A DNA stretch of 64,000 nucleotides from Microtetraspora niveoalba (GTDB lineage: Bacteria > Actinomycetota > Actinomycetes > Streptosporangiales > Streptosporangiaceae). The notes under the pieces are model-generated. The model made no database searches. It was given only the letters and a program-made list of their open reading frames with translations, and was not told where the DNA came from. The stretch spans positions 62,001-126,000 of the forward strand of contig NZ_BBYM01000009.1 in the NCBI RefSeq assembly GCF_001570405.1. The letters run 5' to 3'. The first letter of the stretch is position 1, and every line of letters starts with the position of its first letter. Below, one piece after another: positions 36,250 through 44,250 of this stretch. The position numbers and the translations under genes were made by a program.

Positions 36250-37132
36250 CACCGACGGCCTGATCGACGCCCGCGACTTCGGGACGTCCGCGGCCCCGGC
36301 GGGCGGCTTCCACGTGAAGGGCGCGCACGCGCAGGACTGGGGGCTGCAGAACCGGCTGTCCCGCATCTTCCGGCCGGACACCGGACGGACGGTCATGCTG
36401 GCGTTCGACCACGGCTACTTCGTCGGGCCGATGGCCGGGCTGGAGCGTCTCGACACCAACATCGCGCCGCTCGTCCCCGACGCCGACGCGATCATGATGA
36501 CGCGGGGCGCGCTGCGCACCAGCATCCCCTCGACCACCGGCGCCGGCATCGTGCTGCGCGCCAGCGGCGGCCCGAGCATCCTGCGCGAGCTGTCCGACGA
36601 GCACATCGCCCTCGACATCGAGGACGCGGTCCGCCTGAACGCGGACGCCCTGGCCATCCAGGTGTTCGTCGGCGGCGAGCACGAGTCCCGCTCGGTCGCC
36701 AACCTCGCCAAGCTGGTGGACGCCGGCCAGCGGCACGGCGTCGCCGTGCTCGGCGTCACCGCGGTCGGCAAGGACATGGTCCGCGACGCCCGCTACTTCC
36801 GGCTCGCCACCCGGATCAGCGCCGAGATGGGCGCGCACATCGTCAAGACGTACTACGTCGACGAGGGCTTCGAGACCGTCACCGCGAGCTGCCCGGTGCC
36901 GATCATCGTCGCCGGCGGCAAGAAGCTGCCCGAGCTGGACGCGCTGACCATGGCCTACCGCTCCATCCAGGAGGGTGCCGCCGGCGTCGACATGGGCCGC
37001 AACATCTTCCAGAGCGAGCACCCCGCGGCCATGCTCGCGGCCGTGCGCGCGGTCGTCCACGACGGGCTGAAGCCGGAGGAGGCCCACGAGCTCTTCAAGG
37101 AGCGCTCGGCCGCCGGCACCGCAGCGTCCTGA
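36242..37132 (+). CDS. LsrF-like class I aldolase/thiolase
   Basis: 296 residues and strikingly similar along its length to E. coli LsrF, which cleaves phosphorylated AI-2 product with CoA. Shared blocks include [54 protein letters not shown] and [14 protein letters not shown]. Lys202 in VKTYY matches the Schiff-base Lys of LsrF. It should cleave or transfer a C-C bond of a phosphorylated ketose-type intermediate. In this operon it is followed by a GlpD-like dehydrogenase and a kinase rather than LsrG, so the substrate may differ from AI-2. A strong hairpin follows. Confidence 0.9.
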   Translation: MADTDGLIDARDFGTSAAPAGGFHVKGAHAQDWGLQNRLSRIFRPDTGRTVMLAFDHGYFVGPMAGLERLDTNIAPLVPDADAIMMTRGALRTSIPSTTGAGIVLRASGGPSILRELSDEHIALDIEDAVRLNADALAIQVFVGGEHESRSVANLAKLVDAGQRHGVAVLGVTAVGKDMVRDARYFRLATRISAEMGAHIVKTYYVDEGFETVTASCPVPIIVAGGKKLPELDALTMAYRSIQEGAAGVDMGRNIFQSEHPAAMLAAVRAVVHDGLKPEEAHELFKERSAAGTAAS

Positions 37133-37140
37133 CCCTTCGA

Positions 37141-37192
37141 GGGCGCGGGTCCCGGGCGGCACCGGCGGTGCCGCCGGCGGGGACCCGCGCCC
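37141..37192. terminator. Nested hairpin between the LsrF-like and GlpD-like genes (terminator or attenuator)
   Basis: Outer arms of 13 bases (GGGCGCGGGTCCC and its exact complement) enclose inner arms of 9 bases (GGCGGCACC/GGTGCCGCC) with a 3-base loop. It starts 9 bases after the aldolase stop and ends 22 bases before the next start. It would stop or thin transcription into the dehydrogenase and kinase genes, or protect the upstream message. Confidence 0.75.
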
Positions 37193-37214
37193 GCCACCCC
37201 CGGGAGCCAACCCC

Positions 37215-38870
37215 ATGCCGCACCACCCCGCCGGACGTGACGACGTCGTCGACCTCGCCGTCATCGGAGCCGGTATCAACGGGCTCGCCGTAGCCCGAGA
37301 CGCCGCCGCCCGCGGCCTGCGCGTCGTCGTCGTCGACCGCGCCGACGTGGGCGCGGGCACGTCGAGCACGTCGAGCCGTCTCATCCACGGCGGTCTGAAG
37401 TACCTCGAACGGTACGACTTCACCCTCGTGCACGAGTCCATCCGCGAGCGGCACCTGCTGTTCCGCACCGCGCCGCACCTCGTGCGCGACTATCCGATGC
37501 TCATCCCCTTCTACGAGGGGAACAGCAGGCCCGGCCCCCTGATCCGGCTCGGCCTCGCGGCGTTCGACGCCATGGCGATGAACCGCGGGCGGGGTGTCAG
37601 CCGCGGCGTCTCCGTGCGCAAGGTGGCCCGCCGCTGGCCCACGCTGTCGCGCGAGGGGTTGCGCGGCGCCGCGCTGTTCCACGACGCGCAGGTGCCGTGG
37701 GCCGAGCGGCTCTGCGTGGAACTGCTGCTCGACGCCCAGCGTCTCGGGGCGCGCGTGCTCACCTACACCACGGTCACCGGGCTGGTCGTCGAAGGCTCCC
37801 AGGTTCGCGGCCTGCGGATCCAGGACAACGCCACCGGCGAGCGGAGCGAGATCCGGGCGGCCGTCACCGTCAACGCGGCCGGGCCGTGGATCGACCGGAT
37901 CCTCGACGGCCAGGTGGAGAGCCGCCGCCTCAACGGAGGCACGAAGGGCAGCCACGTGATCGTGGACCCGTTCCCCGGGGCGCCCGACACCTGCATCTTC
38001 TTCGAGGCCGCCTCCGACCAGCGGCCGATCTTCGTCTTCCCCTGGCAGGGCCGGTACGTCCTGGGCAGCACCGACCTCACGTTCGAGGGCGACCTGGACG
38101 AGGTCGTCGCCAGCGACGCCGAGATCGACTACCTGCTCGCCGAGACCAACCGGATCTTCCCGGACGCCGGGCTCACCCCCGACGACGTGCTGTACAGCAT
38201 CGCCGGGGTGCGGCCCCTGCCGTACACGGAGGGGGTGTCGGACAACGCGAAGATCAGCCGCGGGCACACGGTGCTCAACCACGAGCCCGCGTACTCGGGG
38301 CTGCTCACGGTCATCGGCGGCAAGCTGACCACCCACCGCGCGCTCGCCGAGGACGTCACCGACGAGGTGCTGCGCGTGCTCGGCCGCCGCCCCCGGCGGT
38401 GCGTCACCCGGGAGCGGCCGTTCCCCGGCGCGGACACCGCCGACTGGAAGGCGTTCGCCCAGGACTTCATCCGCTTCTCGCCGCTGTCCGCCCGGCACTC
38501 GCGCCGCCTGCTCACCCTCTACGGCGTACGCGCCCGGCGGGTGCTCGAACTCGCCGCCGAGGACCCCTCGCTGGCGGAGGTCGTGGACCGGGAGTCCGGC
38601 GCCCTGGCCGCCGAGGTCGTGATGGCCGTCCGCGAGGAGGGGGCCGTGACGCTCGGTGACATCCTGCTGCGGCGTATCCTTGTCGGGCTCGGCGCGGACA
38701 TGGGCCTTTCGGCCGCCGCCGCCTGCGCCGACGTCGCCGTACGGCATCTCGGATGGGACGAGGCGCGGGCGCGCGCCGAGGTCGCCGACTACGAAGCGGA
38801 GCTGCGCCGCTTCCGCCCCCGGGCCCTGGCCACCTCGACAACAAGCGGCAGCGACAGGAGGAGCTCGTGA
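37215..38870 (+). CDS. GlpD/EryB-like FAD-dependent polyol-phosphate dehydrogenase
   Basis: 551 residues of the glycerol-3-phosphate dehydrogenase family. The FAD fold reads LAVIGAGINGLAVARDAAARG (about residues 14-34), then the family segment GTSSTSSRLIHGGLKYLERY, HVIVDPFPG and GSTDLTFEGDLDEV, with the C-terminal helical DAO_C domain after about residue 400. It oxidises a polyol phosphate and feeds electrons to quinone. It could serve the glycerol kinase product made by the nearby glpK, but it is translationally coupled (GTGA) to an FGGY kinase, as EryB is linked to EryA in erythritol pathways. Exact substrate unresolved. Confidence 0.9.
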   Translation: MPHHPAGRDDVVDLAVIGAGINGLAVARDAAARGLRVVVVDRADVGAGTSSTSSRLIHGGLKYLERYDFTLVHESIRERHLLFRTAPHLVRDYPMLIPFYEGNSRPGPLIRLGLAAFDAMAMNRGRGVSRGVSVRKVARRWPTLSREGLRGAALFHDAQVPWAERLCVELLLDAQRLGARVLTYTTVTGLVVEGSQVRGLRIQDNATGERSEIRAAVTVNAAGPWIDRILDGQVESRRLNGGTKGSHVIVDPFPGAPDTCIFFEAASDQRPIFVFPWQGRYVLGSTDLTFEGDLDEVVASDAEIDYLLAETNRIFPDAGLTPDDVLYSIAGVRPLPYTEGVSDNAKISRGHTVLNHEPAYSGLLTVIGGKLTTHRALAEDVTDEVLRVLGRRPRRCVTRERPFPGADTADWKAFAQDFIRFSPLSARHSRRLLTLYGVRARRVLELAAEDPSLAEVVDRESGALAAEVVMAVREEGAVTLGDILLRRILVGLGADMGLSAAAACADVAVRHLGWDEARARAEVADYEAELRRFRPRALATSTTSGSDRRSS

Positions 38871-40387
38871 CCGCCCCGACCACCTGCTACATCGGCGTCG
38901 ACGTCGGGCTGACCGCGTCGAAGGCCGCGGCCTTCGACACCGACGGCAACGAGATCGGCGTGGTCCACGCCCGCACGCCGCGCACCGCGGTGACCGCGCA
39001 CCGGCACGACGTGGACATGACCGTGCTCGCCGACACCGTGATGTCGCTGCTCGCCGAGCTGGCGGGCAAGCTGGCCGCCGACGGGTACGTCCCGGCCGGC
39101 ATCGGCGTGGCGGCGCACGGCAACGGCCTCTACCCGGTCGACGCGTCCCTGCGGCCGGTCGGCCCGGCCATCGCGTCGTCGGACAGCCGGGCCCAGCACA
39201 TCGTGGACGAGATCGCGGAGGAGGACGCCCTCCGGCTGGCGCGGGAGACCGGCTCCATCCCGTGGGCGGCCCAGCCCAGCGTGCTGCTGCGCTGGCTGCG
39301 CGAGGCCGAGCCGGAGGCGTACGCCGCCACCCGGTGGGCGCTGTCCTGCAAGGACTGGGTGACGTCGCAGCTCACCGGGGTGCCGAGCGCGGACTACAGC
39401 GACGCGAGCGCGTTCGGCATGGTGGCGCTCGACACCCGCGAGTACAGCGCGACCGCGCTCGAACTGGTCGGGCTGCCCGCGAGCGACCTGGACCGGTTCC
39501 CGCCGCTGCGCGAGTCGGGCGAGATCGTCGCCGGGCTGAGCGCGCGGGCGGCCGAGCTGACCGGCCTGCCGGAGGGGCTGCCGGTCATCGCGGGCTGCAT
39601 GGACTGCGTGGCCGCCACGCTGGGCGCCGGAGGCCGCGCGCTCGGCGACGTCACCATCATCGTCGGCACGTGGGCCATCAACGGCGTGGTCGTGCCCGCC
39701 GGCACCCCGGCGCCCGAGGTCACGCTCAGCGCGCTGATGCCGGACAGCGGCACGATGCTCGCGATGGAGGTCGCGCCGACCTCGGCCGCCAACCTGGAGT
39801 GGCTGGCGTCCGCGTCGGTGCCGCACGGCCGGGTCGGCGGCGTCCCCGCGGCCGAGCTGCTGGACGAGGCGGCCACGGTGCCGCCGGGCGCGGAGAGCCT
39901 GCTGTTCCTGCCCTTCGTGAACGGCGCCCCCGAGCACCCGGCCGCGTCCGGGACGTTCCTCGGCATCTCGGGCGTCCACCGGCGCGGTCACCTCACCCGC
40001 GCGGTGATCGAGGGTGTCGCGCAGTATCACCGGGTGCAGCTCGACCGTGTCCTCGCCAGCGGCGCCGACGTCGGCGACCGCCCGTGGCGGCTGGCCGGCG
40101 GCGGCGCCAGGTCCGAGGTGTGGGCGCAGATCTTCGCCGACGTGCTCGGGCGGCCGGTCCGCCGCCAGCTCACCAGCGAGCTGGGCGCCCGCGGCGTCGC
40201 GTCTCTGCTGCCCGCGGCGCTCGGCCACGACGTCGCGCCGTGGTCGGTCAGTGACGAGGACGATCTGTGCGTGCGCCCCGGTCCCGCCCGCGAGGCGTAC
40301 GTGCGGCACGCCGAGGTGTTCGACCGGTGCCTGGCCGGCATGTGGGCCGCCTGGTCGGAGGTCGAGCGGTACCGCACCTCCTCCTGA
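38867..40387 (+). CDS. FGGY-family carbohydrate/polyol kinase
   Basis: 506 residues. The phosphate-binding start is YIGVDVGLTASKAAAFDTDG. Also present are GVAAHGNGLYPVD, WALSCKDWVTSQLTG, a catalytic-type MDCVAATLGAG segment, IIVGTWAINGVV and AGGGARSEVWAQIFAD near the adenine site. The family phosphorylates pentoses, pentitols, tetritols or ketoses; this protein lies nearest to the xylulokinase/LsrK/EryA branch by eye. AGGAGGAG stands just before its GTG start, which overlaps the GlpD-like stop. It is the last gene of the operon. Confidence 0.9.
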   Translation: MTAPTTCYIGVDVGLTASKAAAFDTDGNEIGVVHARTPRTAVTAHRHDVDMTVLADTVMSLLAELAGKLAADGYVPAGIGVAAHGNGLYPVDASLRPVGPAIASSDSRAQHIVDEIAEEDALRLARETGSIPWAAQPSVLLRWLREAEPEAYAATRWALSCKDWVTSQLTGVPSADYSDASAFGMVALDTREYSATALELVGLPASDLDRFPPLRESGEIVAGLSARAAELTGLPEGLPVIAGCMDCVAATLGAGGRALGDVTIIVGTWAINGVVVPAGTPAPEVTLSALMPDSGTMLAMEVAPTSAANLEWLASASVPHGRVGGVPAAELLDEAATVPPGAESLLFLPFVNGAPEHPAASGTFLGISGVHRRGHLTRAVIEGVAQYHRVQLDRVLASGADVGDRPWRLAGGGARSEVWAQIFADVLGRPVRRQLTSELGARGVASLLPAALGHDVAPWSVSDEDDLCVRPGPAREAYVRHAEVFDRCLAGMWAAWSEVERYRTSS

Positions 40388-40402
40388 CCGGGGATCTCCT
40401 TC

Positions 40403-40882
40403 TCAGCGGGCCGAGTGGTAGCGGCGGTGCAGGTCGCGCACCCGCTCGGCCAGCTCGGGGGCCGGCCCCTCCACGGCGACGCCCGGCGCGACCTCCCGCA
40501 CGGGGAGGGCGCGCACCGGGGCGGCCGGGACCCCCAGCTCGTCCAGCCACGAGGTGAGCTGCGCGGTCGAGGTCGCGTACACGATGCGGCCCAGGCCGAC
40601 CCACGCGTGCGCCGCCGCGCACATCGGGCAGTGCTCGCCGGAGGTGTAGACGGTCGCGGCCGCCCGCGCCTCCGGCGTCATGTTCGCCGCGGCCCAGCGC
40701 GCCAGCTCGAACTCCGGGTGGCGGGTCCGGTCGCCGCCGGCGATCCGGTTGCGGTCCTCGGCGAGGACGGCGCCGTCCCCGGAGACGAGCACGGAGCCGA
40801 ACGGCTCGTCGCCGTCCTCCAGCGCCTCGACGGCCAGCTCCACGCAGCGCTCAAGATGCCGCAGATCCGTTTCGGTCACCAT
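40403..40882 (-). CDS. Nucleoside/guanine deaminase-like protein (CMP/dCMP deaminase fold)
   Basis: 159 residues. Zinc site: HPEFE at about residue 53 (His ligand, with Glu as proton shuttle) and SGEHCPMCAAAH with the two Cys ligands; PFGSVLVSGDGAVLAEDRN is the substrate-binding front. This is the pattern of guanine/cytosine deaminases and tRNA adenosine deaminase relatives, with His replacing the usual Pro before CPMC. It hydrolytically deaminates a base or nucleoside. A strong GGGGGAGG site precedes the ATG. It converges with the FGGY kinase and is divergent from the next transporter. Confidence 0.9.
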   Translation of the reverse strand: MVTETDLRHLERCVELAVEALEDGDEPFGSVLVSGDGAVLAEDRNRIAGGDRTRHPEFELARWAAANMTPEARAAATVYTSGEHCPMCAAAHAWVGLGRIVYATSTAQLTSWLDELGVPAAPVRALPVREVAPGVAVEGPAPELAERVRDLHRRYHSAR

Positions 40883-40999
40883 GGATGCCTCCCCCGTAGT
40901 GCGATATCTCCGGCAATGCTAGATCATGTCCTGTTACGTGCGTGAAGATGCTCTTTCCGGGCACTTTGGCCGCACGCCCGCGCACGCGTCTTCGTGAAC

Positions 41000-41014
41000 C
41001 ACGAGGTCCTCGTG
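41000..41014. promoter_or_regulatory. Palindrome upstream of the CUT1 sugar transporter operon
   Basis: CACGAGG-T-CCTCGTG, perfect 7-base arms, about 110 bases before the binding-protein start. It lies inside a wider inverted pair, GCACTTTG (40961-40968) and CAAAGTGC (41017-41024). This is a probable operator for a sugar regulator; which one is unknown. Confidence 0.5.
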
Positions 41015-41121
41015 CGCAAAGTGCAAGGATCGGCCGCTGTTTGTCCATGGAGCGCACCCTGCCCCGAAGGTGAAGGTTGCGGCGGACCGGATCACCTTGG
41101 GCTAGGGAGGACGAAGGCGTC

Positions 41122-42465
41122 ATGGGCGTCACACAGCAGGCGAGGCGGGCCGTAGGGCTGGCCGGTGGGATGACCGCGATCCTCATGGCCGCCGCGTGCG
41201 GGAGCGGCGGGGCGGGCGAACCCGGGGCCCCGGCCGCGTCCGCGGCGTCGGCCGCCGCCGGCGGGCCGGTGACCGTCGAGTGGTGGGGCTGGGCGCCGGG
41301 CTACGACAAGGCCGCCGAGGCGTGGAACGCCTCCCACCCGGACATCCAGGTGAAGTACACCCAGATCGAGTCCGGCGCCAAGGGCGGCTACCAGAAGATG
41401 CTCGCCGCGGTGAAGGCGGGCAACGCCCCGTGCCTCGGGCAGGTGGGCGGCGAGACACTGGCCAGCTTCCTCGTCGAGGGGGCGCTGGAGGACATCACCG
41501 GGTACGCCAAGGACTCGAACGCCAAGTTCCAGCAGTGGGCGGTCAACTCGGTCACGTTCGGCGGGCGGCAGGTCGCCGTGCCGGTGGACTCCGGGCCGAT
41601 GGGCCTGTACTACCGCAAGGACATCTTCGACAAGCACAAGATCGAGGTGCCGAAGACCTGGGACGAGTTCGCCGCGGCGGCCGGGAAGCTGCACGCCGCC
41701 GACCCGAAGGTCTTCCTCACCTCGTTCAACCCCGACGACATGTACGGCTTCAGCGGCTACGCCTGGCAGGCGGGCGCGAACTGGTTCTCCACCTCCGGCG
41801 ACGCGTGGAAGGTGAGCATCACCGACGAGCCCACGCTCAAGGTGGCGAACTACTGGCAGGGCCTGCTCGACAAGAAGCTCGTCGACGTCAAGCCCGCCTG
41901 GTCGGACGCCTGGTTCAAGGACTTCACCGACGGGAAGATCGCCTCGCTGGTCGGCGCGGTGTGGATGACCAAGGTGCTGGAGGACTCGATCCCGAAGACC
42001 TCTGGCAAGTGGGCGGTCGCCCCGATGCCGTCCTGGGAGGCGGGCACGACCGTCACCGGCAACGTCGGCGGCTCGCCCAACGCCGTGCTGAAGGGCTGCG
42101 CGCACCCGAAGGAGGCCGTGGAGTTCGCCACCTGGCTGGCCACCGACCCGGGCGCGTTCGACGACCTGGTGGTCAACGGCGGCCTGTTCCCGACCTCCGC
42201 CGACGGCACCTCGCTGCCCGCGATGAAGGCGCCGCGCCCCTTCTACGGTGACCAGCCGGTCTTCGAGGTGTTCTCCGAGGCCGCGAGGACGGTGGCGCCG
42301 TCCTTCGGCTGGGGCCCGACGACCCCGGTCGTGAACGACGCGTTCAACTCGGCGGTGGGTGAGGTGGTGACCAAGGGGGGCAGCCTGGCCGACGCGCTGA
42401 AGACCGTCCAGGAGAAGGCCGTGGCCTCCATCAAGGACAAGGGCCTGAGCGTGGCCGAGGGCTGA
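41122..42465 (+). CDS. CUT1 sugar ABC transporter substrate-binding lipoprotein
   Basis: 447 residues. Lipoprotein signal with Cys near residue 27 (ILMAAACGSG), an Ala-rich linker, then a family 1 solute-binding fold: VTVEWWGWAPGYDKAAEAWN, VPVDSGPMGLYYRKDIFDKH, VPKTWDEFAAAAGKL. It binds an oligosaccharide outside the cell for the two permeases that follow. The adjacent GH35 beta-galactosidase suggests galactosides. No ATPase is encoded; a shared MsiK-like ATPase elsewhere is the usual arrangement in actinomycetes. Confidence 0.94.
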   Translation: MGVTQQARRAVGLAGGMTAILMAAACGSGGAGEPGAPAASAASAAAGGPVTVEWWGWAPGYDKAAEAWNASHPDIQVKYTQIESGAKGGYQKMLAAVKAGNAPCLGQVGGETLASFLVEGALEDITGYAKDSNAKFQQWAVNSVTFGGRQVAVPVDSGPMGLYYRKDIFDKHKIEVPKTWDEFAAAAGKLHAADPKVFLTSFNPDDMYGFSGYAWQAGANWFSTSGDAWKVSITDEPTLKVANYWQGLLDKKLVDVKPAWSDAWFKDFTDGKIASLVGAVWMTKVLEDSIPKTSGKWAVAPMPSWEAGTTVTGNVGGSPNAVLKGCAHPKEAVEFATWLATDPGAFDDLVVNGGLFPTSADGTSLPAMKAPRPFYGDQPVFEVFSEAARTVAPSFGWGPTTPVVNDAFNSAVGEVVTKGGSLADALKTVQEKAVASIKDKGLSVAEG

Positions 42466-42498
42466 GCCCGGCCACTCATCCCCCGAGAAAGCGAGAAA

Positions 42499-43401
42499 AT
42501 GGCAGTCCAGCGACAGCGGACGGGCCGGGTGCGGGGCGGCGGGAAGACCAACCGGGCGGCGTTGGTCTTCCTCCTGCCGTTCGGCACGCTGTTCGTCCTC
42601 TTCTTCGTGCTCCCCATCGGGTACGCGGTCAACGAGAGCCTGTACAAGCTGAAGCGGTCCGGGCTCGGGTTCGGGACGCCGGAGCGGGTCTTCTCCGGCC
42701 TGGCCAACTACGCGGCCGTCTTCCGCGACGGCACCTTCCTGTCCGGGGTGCGGCGGCTGCTGCTGTTCGGGATCGTGCAGGTCCCGATCATGCTCGGCCT
42801 GGCGCTGGTGCTGGCCCTGATCCTGGACGGGTACGCGGCCCGGTTCACCCGGTTCTTCCGGCTCGTCTACTTCCTGCCGTACGCGGTGCCGGGCGTGATC
42901 GCGGCGATCGTGTGGTCGTTCCTCTACACGCCGGAGATCTCGCCGTTCGGGCTCGACCTGCTCGGCGACGGCGTGGTGCTGTGGTCGATCGGCAACATCG
43001 TCACCTGGACGTGGACCGGCTTCAACATGCTGGTCATCTACGCGGCGCTGAAGGCGATCCCGAGGGAGCTGTGCGAGGCCGCGGCGATGGACGGGGCGAG
43101 CCCGTGGCGCGTCGCCTGGTCGATCAAGGTGCCGATGGTGCGCCCGTCGCTCATCCTGACCGGCGTCTTCTCGATCATCGGGACGCTGCAGCTCTTCAAC
43201 GAGCCGACCGTGCTGACCGGCGTCACCACGGCGGTCTCCAAGAGCTACACGCCGCTGATGTGGTCACTCCAGGTCGCGCTCGACAACAACGACTACTCGC
43301 TGGGGTCGGCGATCGCCATCGTGCTCGCCGTCCTCGCGGGCGCGCTGTCGTTCCTCTTCCTGCGGCTTTCCGCCTGGCTCACCCGAAGGGGAGTGATGTG
43401 A
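42499..43401 (+). CDS. CUT1 sugar ABC transporter permease (MalF-type)
   Basis: 300 residues with six membrane helices (BPD_transp_1). The EAA loop for ATPase contact reads CEAAAMDGASPWRVAWSIKVPM at about residues 194-215. It starts with ATG after AGAAAGCGAGAAA. The second permease begins three bases after the stop, so the proteins are made together and form a heterodimeric channel. Confidence 0.95.
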   Translation: MAVQRQRTGRVRGGGKTNRAALVFLLPFGTLFVLFFVLPIGYAVNESLYKLKRSGLGFGTPERVFSGLANYAAVFRDGTFLSGVRRLLLFGIVQVPIMLGLALVLALILDGYAARFTRFFRLVYFLPYAVPGVIAAIVWSFLYTPEISPFGLDLLGDGVVLWSIGNIVTWTWTGFNMLVIYAALKAIPRELCEAAAMDGASPWRVAWSIKVPMVRPSLILTGVFSIIGTLQLFNEPTVLTGVTTAVSKSYTPLMWSLQVALDNNDYSLGSAIAIVLAVLAGALSFLFLRLSAWLTRRGVM

Positions 43402-43404
43402 CCG

Positions 43405-44241
43405 ATGCGGGCATCGATGCGGGCCCAGGTGCTCACCACCGCGTTCCTGTTCGTCGTCGCGGTCTACATCCTGCTGCCGCTGTGGTGGCTGGTCGTGTCC
43501 GCGACCAAGTCGGGCGGCGACCTGTTCGACACGCCCGGCCTGTGGTTCGGCGAGCTCCACTTCGCGGGCAACGTCGAGCGGGTGATGTCGCAGGACGGCG
43601 GCCTCTACCCCCGCTGGCTGCTGAACACGCTGATCTACTCCGGGGGAGGTGCGCTCGGCGCCACGCTGCTCGCCGCCATGGCCGGGTACGCGCTGGCGAA
43701 GTACCCCTTCCGGGGGCGCGGGGCCGTCTTCGCGGTCATCATGGGCGCCGTCCTCATCCCCGCCCCGCTGATCACGCTCCCGCTGTACCTCCTGGAGAGC
43801 CGGCTCGGCCTGCTGAACACCGTGTGGGGCGTGCTGCTGCCGTGCATGGTCAGCCCGTTCGGCGTGTACCTCGCCCGCGCGTACGCGGAGGCGGCGGTGC
43901 CCGACACGCTCCTGGAGGCGGGCCGCATCGACGGGGCGGGCGAGCTGCGGATCTTCTTCACCGTCGGGATCCGGCTGATGGCGCCCGCGCTGGTGACGCT
44001 GTTCCTGTTCCAGTTCGTGGCGATCTGGAACAACTTCTTCCTGCCGATGATGGTGCTCAACGACCAGGCCCTGTGGCCCGTCACCCTGGGCCTGGTCAAA
44101 TGGCACGGGATCCGCACCGGCTTCCTGCGGGACGCCGTGGTCACCGGCGCGCTCATCTCGATCGTCCCCGTCATCCTGGCCTTCGTGTCGTTGCAGCGTT
44201 TCTGGAAGGCCGATCTGGCGGCGGGAAGCGTCAAGCTGTGA
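43405..44241 (+). CDS. CUT1 sugar ABC transporter permease (MalG-type)
   Basis: 278 residues, six membrane helices. The EAA loop is LEAGRIDGAGELRIFFTVGIRL, and PLWWLVVSATKSGGD after helix 1 is typical of MalG partners. It ends nine bases before the converging GH35 gene. Together with the preceding permease and lipoprotein it makes an oligosaccharide importer without its own ATPase. Confidence 0.94.
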   Translation: MRASMRAQVLTTAFLFVVAVYILLPLWWLVVSATKSGGDLFDTPGLWFGELHFAGNVERVMSQDGGLYPRWLLNTLIYSGGGALGATLLAAMAGYALAKYPFRGRGAVFAVIMGAVLIPAPLITLPLYLLESRLGLLNTVWGVLLPCMVSPFGVYLARAYAEAAVPDTLLEAGRIDGAGELRIFFTVGIRLMAPALVTLFLFQFVAIWNNFFLPMMVLNDQALWPVTLGLVKWHGIRTGFLRDAVVTGALISIVPVILAFVSLQRFWKADLAAGSVKL

Positions 44242-44250
44242 CGCGCTGAC

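Noticed and set aside
36185-37468. Antisense frame over the LsrF-like gene
   Set aside because: No domain and it spans the terminator-like hairpin at 37141-37192; a compositional shadow.
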